Part shown: positions 61,909 to 64,000 of the stretch, piece by piece | How the letters are laid out: each line of letters begins with the position of its first letter | Position numbering within the stretch: the stretch's first letter is position 1 | DNA from: Kordia sp. TARA_039_SRF | Lineage (GTDB): Bacteria > Bacteroidota > Bacteroidia > Flavobacteriales > Flavobacteriaceae | Direction of reading: 5' to 3' | Assembly (NCBI GenBank): GCA_006383075.2 | Contig: SMNH02000002.1 | Location: 507,127 to 571,126 of the forward strand | DNA length: 64,000 bases | Notes under the pieces: model-generated | What the model was told of the DNA's origin: nothing | What the model saw: only the letters and a program-made list of their open reading frames with translations | The model's database searches: none | Translations under genes and position numbers: made by a program

Positions 61909-62100
61909 ATGAGTAAAGGAACAGTAAAATTCTTCAACGACACAAAAGGTTTTGGATTTATCGTTGAGGAAGGTTCAAACAAAGAACATTTTGTACACAT
62001 TTCTGGATTAATCGACGAAGTTCGCCAAGGAGATGAAGTAGAATTCGAATTAACAGAAGGTCGCAAAGGTCTTAACGCAGTGAACGTGAAAGTAATTTAA
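61909..62100 (+). CDS. cold-shock protein (CspA family)
   Basis: 63 residues, a single OB-fold. KGTVKFFNDTKGFGFIVEEG contains RNP1 (KGFGFI) and HFVHISGLI contains RNP2 (FVHI). It binds single-stranded RNA and DNA and acts as an RNA chaperone. The leader is short and a strong terminator follows, so it is transcribed alone and abundantly. The particular Csp type cannot be told. Confidence 0.96.
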   Translation: MSKGTVKFFNDTKGFGFIVEEGSNKEHFVHISGLIDEVRQGDEVEFELTEGRKGLNAVNVKVI

Positions 62101-62130
62101 TATCTATATATTTAATTCCTTAATGAAGTA

Positions 62131-62159
62131 AAAGTCTATCGTTAGATAGACTTTTTTTT
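62131..62159 (+). terminator. terminator of the cold-shock gene
   Basis: AAAGTCTATC, loop GTTA, GATAGACTTT then TTTTT: perfect 10-bp stem. Confidence 0.94.
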
Positions 62160-62278
62160 GTTTTGGTTGTTAGTAGTGAGACTCTTCTTTTATATTCTCT
62201 TATGTTCGCTAACTACAAAAAATAAAGAACGAAAAGCAAAGCGACCAAAAACCCAACACCTAACACCCAAAAAAAACC

Positions 62279-62286
62279 TATCTTTG
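62279..62286 (+). promoter_or_regulatory. putative -7 box of the DUF1456 gene
   Basis: TATCTTTG followed by CGCT; the ATG at 62291 is only 4 bases downstream of the box, so transcription would begin at or within the start codon region, giving a leaderless message. Confidence 0.5.
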
Positions 62287-62290
62287 CGCT

Positions 62291-62581
62291 ATGGCATTAA
62301 CAAACAACGACATTTTTAAGAAACTTCGCGTGGCTTTGAAGCTGCGTGACGACGATATTGTGAAAATTTTAGAATTGGTAGATTTCCGAATCTCCAAAAG
62401 TGAACTCGGCGCATTTTTCCGCAATGAAGATCATCCAAAATATAAAAACTGTGGCGATCAAATATTGCGTAACTTTCTCAATGGTTTGGTGATTCACTTA
62501 CGCGGTCCAATGCCGAAAAAAGGTGAGAAACCCAAGCCAAAATCGACACCTGTGACTTCCAAACGGAAAGAGCGGAAATAA
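62291..62581 (+). CDS. DUF1456 (YehS-like) protein
   Basis: 96 residues. Two helical units, NDIFKKLRVALKLRDDDIVK and VDFRISKSELGAFFRNEDHP, then CGDQILRNFLNGLVIHLRG, match the YehS/DUF1456 pattern. The canonical E. coli protein is longer (156), so this is a short form. The C-terminal tail is basic (KPKPKSTPVTSKRKERK). Cytoplasmic; function unknown. Confidence 0.85.
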   Translation: MALTNNDIFKKLRVALKLRDDDIVKILELVDFRISKSELGAFFRNEDHPKYKNCGDQILRNFLNGLVIHLRGPMPKKGEKPKPKSTPVTSKRKERK

Positions 62582-62647
62582 CAGGTTTGTTTGCTTTTAT
62601 AGAATCCTACAGTCAAAAACCAAATCACAGCACTATAACCTACAACC

Positions 62648-63520
62648 ATGAAACCAACCAAATTACTATTTTTACTATTGTGCTGCTATTTCTTTTTTTC
62701 ATGCACTAAAGAAACAAAAGCAGAATACCTACAGAATGTAACTGTAGACAGCAAAGGACTTTCTTGCGATGGCATTACCATGTCTAACTACGCAGGAACA
62801 CTCACAGAAACCACTTTTAATTACGGCGAAAAAGTTACATTTAATTACGATAATTTTAAAGGATTGACCTTTGAAGACAGTTTAGCCTATCCGATGATGG
62901 ACATACATGTGATGTTGAAAAGTGGTGATACTGTATTTTCCAGACCTGAATTGTTACCCAAAGAAGGTATTTCAAAAGAACAGTTTACTATATTTTCAGA
63001 AGTTACGTTTGCCAAACCTATGCTTCCCAACAATGAATACCTTGTTTCCATACAAATTTCCGATACCAAAAGTGACGCGTATTACCATTGGAAAAAACCA
63101 TTTAAAATTGTAAACAATCCTGAAATACAAACAGAAACAGACGGATTTACGTATGAAATTCTATATCTGTATTCATTGACACGTGATATCGCTATTACGA
63201 ATAATGTCATTCAGATGAATGAGAAAATATACCTAATACTAGAAGATTTAGAAGGATATGACATAGACGAAAACGGGAATGCTAGCATCATCGCGTCTAT
63301 GAATTTGGTGGATAGCAATGACGCACTTATCTTGGAAAACGATAACTTGCTTCCTAATTCTGTCAGTGCAAAAGATTTAAAACAACAACTCTACGTTTTA
63401 ATCGAAATTACCGATGAGAACATCCAAAATCCTGTGACGTGCAATTTTCAACTGAAAGATGCTGTAAGCGGAAAAACGCTGAGTAGTACATTTGAACTCA
63501 CTGTAGAAGACCAGAAATAA
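62648..63520 (+). CDS. putative lipoprotein of unknown function
   Basis: 290 residues. MKPTKLLFLLLCCYFFFSC is a lipoprotein signal (Cys19). The mature protein has beta-rich segments (TFNYGEKVTFNYDNFKGLTF, YEILYLYSLTRDIAITNNVI), and in the second half a pattern that partly repeats the first, suggesting two similar domains. No family is recognised. It sits between the DUF1456 gene and the PhnA-like gene without clear operon linkage. Confidence 0.7.
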   Translation: MKPTKLLFLLLCCYFFFSCTKETKAEYLQNVTVDSKGLSCDGITMSNYAGTLTETTFNYGEKVTFNYDNFKGLTFEDSLAYPMMDIHVMLKSGDTVFSRPELLPKEGISKEQFTIFSEVTFAKPMLPNNEYLVSIQISDTKSDAYYHWKKPFKIVNNPEIQTETDGFTYEILYLYSLTRDIAITNNVIQMNEKIYLILEDLEGYDIDENGNASIIASMNLVDSNDALILENDNLLPNSVSAKDLKQQLYVLIEITDENIQNPVTCNFQLKDAVSGKTLSSTFELTVEDQK

Positions 63521-63535
63521 AAACGACTATCTGCT

Positions 63536-63564
63536 TTGATTTTTGGATGAAAAAGCTACTTTTG
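63536..63564 (+). promoter_or_regulatory. promoter of the PhnA-like gene
   Basis: TTG at 63536-63538 (TTTG from 63535), 18 bases, then TACTTTTG at 63557-63564. The best match to the Bacteroidota promoter pattern in this window; the ATG is 22 bases downstream. Confidence 0.75.
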
Positions 63565-63586
63565 CTTCAAATTCCAACTAATCATC

Positions 63587-64000
63587 ATGAGTATCGAACG
63601 AGCGATTCAAAAACGAAGTGGCAATGCCTGCGAATTGTGCAATGCTACTGAAAAACTAGCAATATATCACGTACCGCCAAATCACAACGAAGCTTTAGAA
63701 AAGTCTATCTACGCATGTGAAACCTGTATTTCGCAAATAGAAAATCCAGAAACTATGGATGCTAATCATTGGCGCTGCTTAAATGATAGCATGTGGAGCG
63801 AAGTCAAAGCCGTACAAGTTCTTGCTTGGCGTATGCTACATCGTTTAAAACACGAAGGTTGGCCGCAAGATTTGCTCGATATGATGTATTTGGATGAAGA
63901 CGATTTGGAATGGGCTGCAGCTACTGGAGAAGCGGAAGACAAAGAAAACACCATCAAACACTTAGACGCAAATGGCGCACAATTGCAAGCAGGTGATAGT
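63587..64000 (+). CDS. PhnA-like zinc-ribbon protein (5' part)
   Basis: 138 residues are visible, and the gene may run past the right edge; no stop appears. The N-terminal zinc ribbon has CELC at residues 15-18 and CETC at 45-48 (ACETCISQIE), the PhnA arrangement. WSEVKAVQVLAWRMLHRLK and the final YLDEDDLEWAAATGEAEDK also match the family. Despite the name, PhnA is unlinked to phosphonate breakdown in many genomes and its role is unknown. The promoter at 63536-63564 precedes it. Confidence 0.8.
   Translation, partial: MSIERAIQKRSGNACELCNATEKLAIYHVPPNHNEALEKSIYACETCISQIENPETMDANHWRCLNDSMWSEVKAVQVLAWRMLHRLKHEGWPQDLLDMMYLDEDDLEWAAATGEAEDKENTIKHLDANGAQLQAGDS

Noticed and set aside
1-64000. tRNA, rRNA, prophage or insertion sequence
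   Set aside because: No cloverleaf, rRNA-like stretch, transposase or integrase was recognised when reading the spacers; a covariance search was not possible.

Overview
The window looks like a chromosomal segment from a marine-type member of the Flavobacteriaceae (Bacteroidota). A Kordia-like genome is my best guess, but that is recollection and not proof. The evidence is low GC, many genes preceded by the Bacteroidota -7 box TAnnTTTG with weak Shine-Dalgarno sites, three type B (CHU_C) T9SS sorting domains, a GLPGLI/TonB-barrel pair, DUF5606, DUF349 and OstA-like genes, and small GG-leader peptides typical of the group. No rRNA, tRNA, CRISPR array, prophage or complete insertion sequence was seen.

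Layout. 1-9.9 kb: a partial M16 peptidase, divergent from an OstA/LptA-like protein, two small envelope proteins, a class III aminotransferase, a TPR protein, two tandem DUF368 (PopT-type undecaprenyl-phosphate translocase) paralogues and aroE. 10-18.5 kb: a DUF349 protein, mazG, a DinB-like protein, DUF5606-def-ruvX on the minus strand, two exported proteins, a GG-leader peptide and dapD. 18.5-32.4 kb: a surface-glycan block with a Kdo/LPS-kinase-like gene, a GT9 heptosyltransferase-like gene, five other glycosyltransferases plus one tentative glycosyltransferase-like gene, two methyltransferases and a polysaccharide deacetylase. It also holds a Sua5-type tRNA modification gene, an acetolactate-decarboxylase-like lipoprotein and two GG-leader peptides. 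32.4-40.5 kb: an orphan PD-(D/E)XK-like protein, a CCA-transferase/HD protein, a heme A synthase, a pRiA4b-like protein, an NdpA nucleoid protein, a fourth GG-leader peptide, a relic of an NdpA C-terminus and a two-gene ABC-2 exporter. 40.8-54.7 kb: three consecutive T9SS type B surface proteins (about 2216, 698 and 1609 residues) sharing a two-cysteine repeat of about 100 residues, 15, 2 and 11 copies respectively. 54.7-64 kb: small exported proteins, the GLPGLI/TonB-barrel pair, uvrB, a cold-shock protein, a DUF1456 protein, a lipoprotein and the start of a PhnA-like gene.

How it fits together. Much of the window builds or decorates the cell envelope: LPS transport and glycosylation, lipid-carrier recycling, lipoproteins and T9SS-exported giants. 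Housekeeping genes lie between these. The intergenic DNA is rich in dispersed palindromic elements of several families. One length-conserved element lies upstream of two glycosyltransferase genes at opposite ends of the glycan block.

The most interesting items are the four scattered cysteine-rich GG-leader peptides with no modification enzyme nearby, the 28 two-cysteine adhesin repeats, the NdpA relic, the conserved glycan-leader element and the acetolactate-decarboxylase-like lipoprotein. All starts, families and motifs were read by eye; no database search was run.
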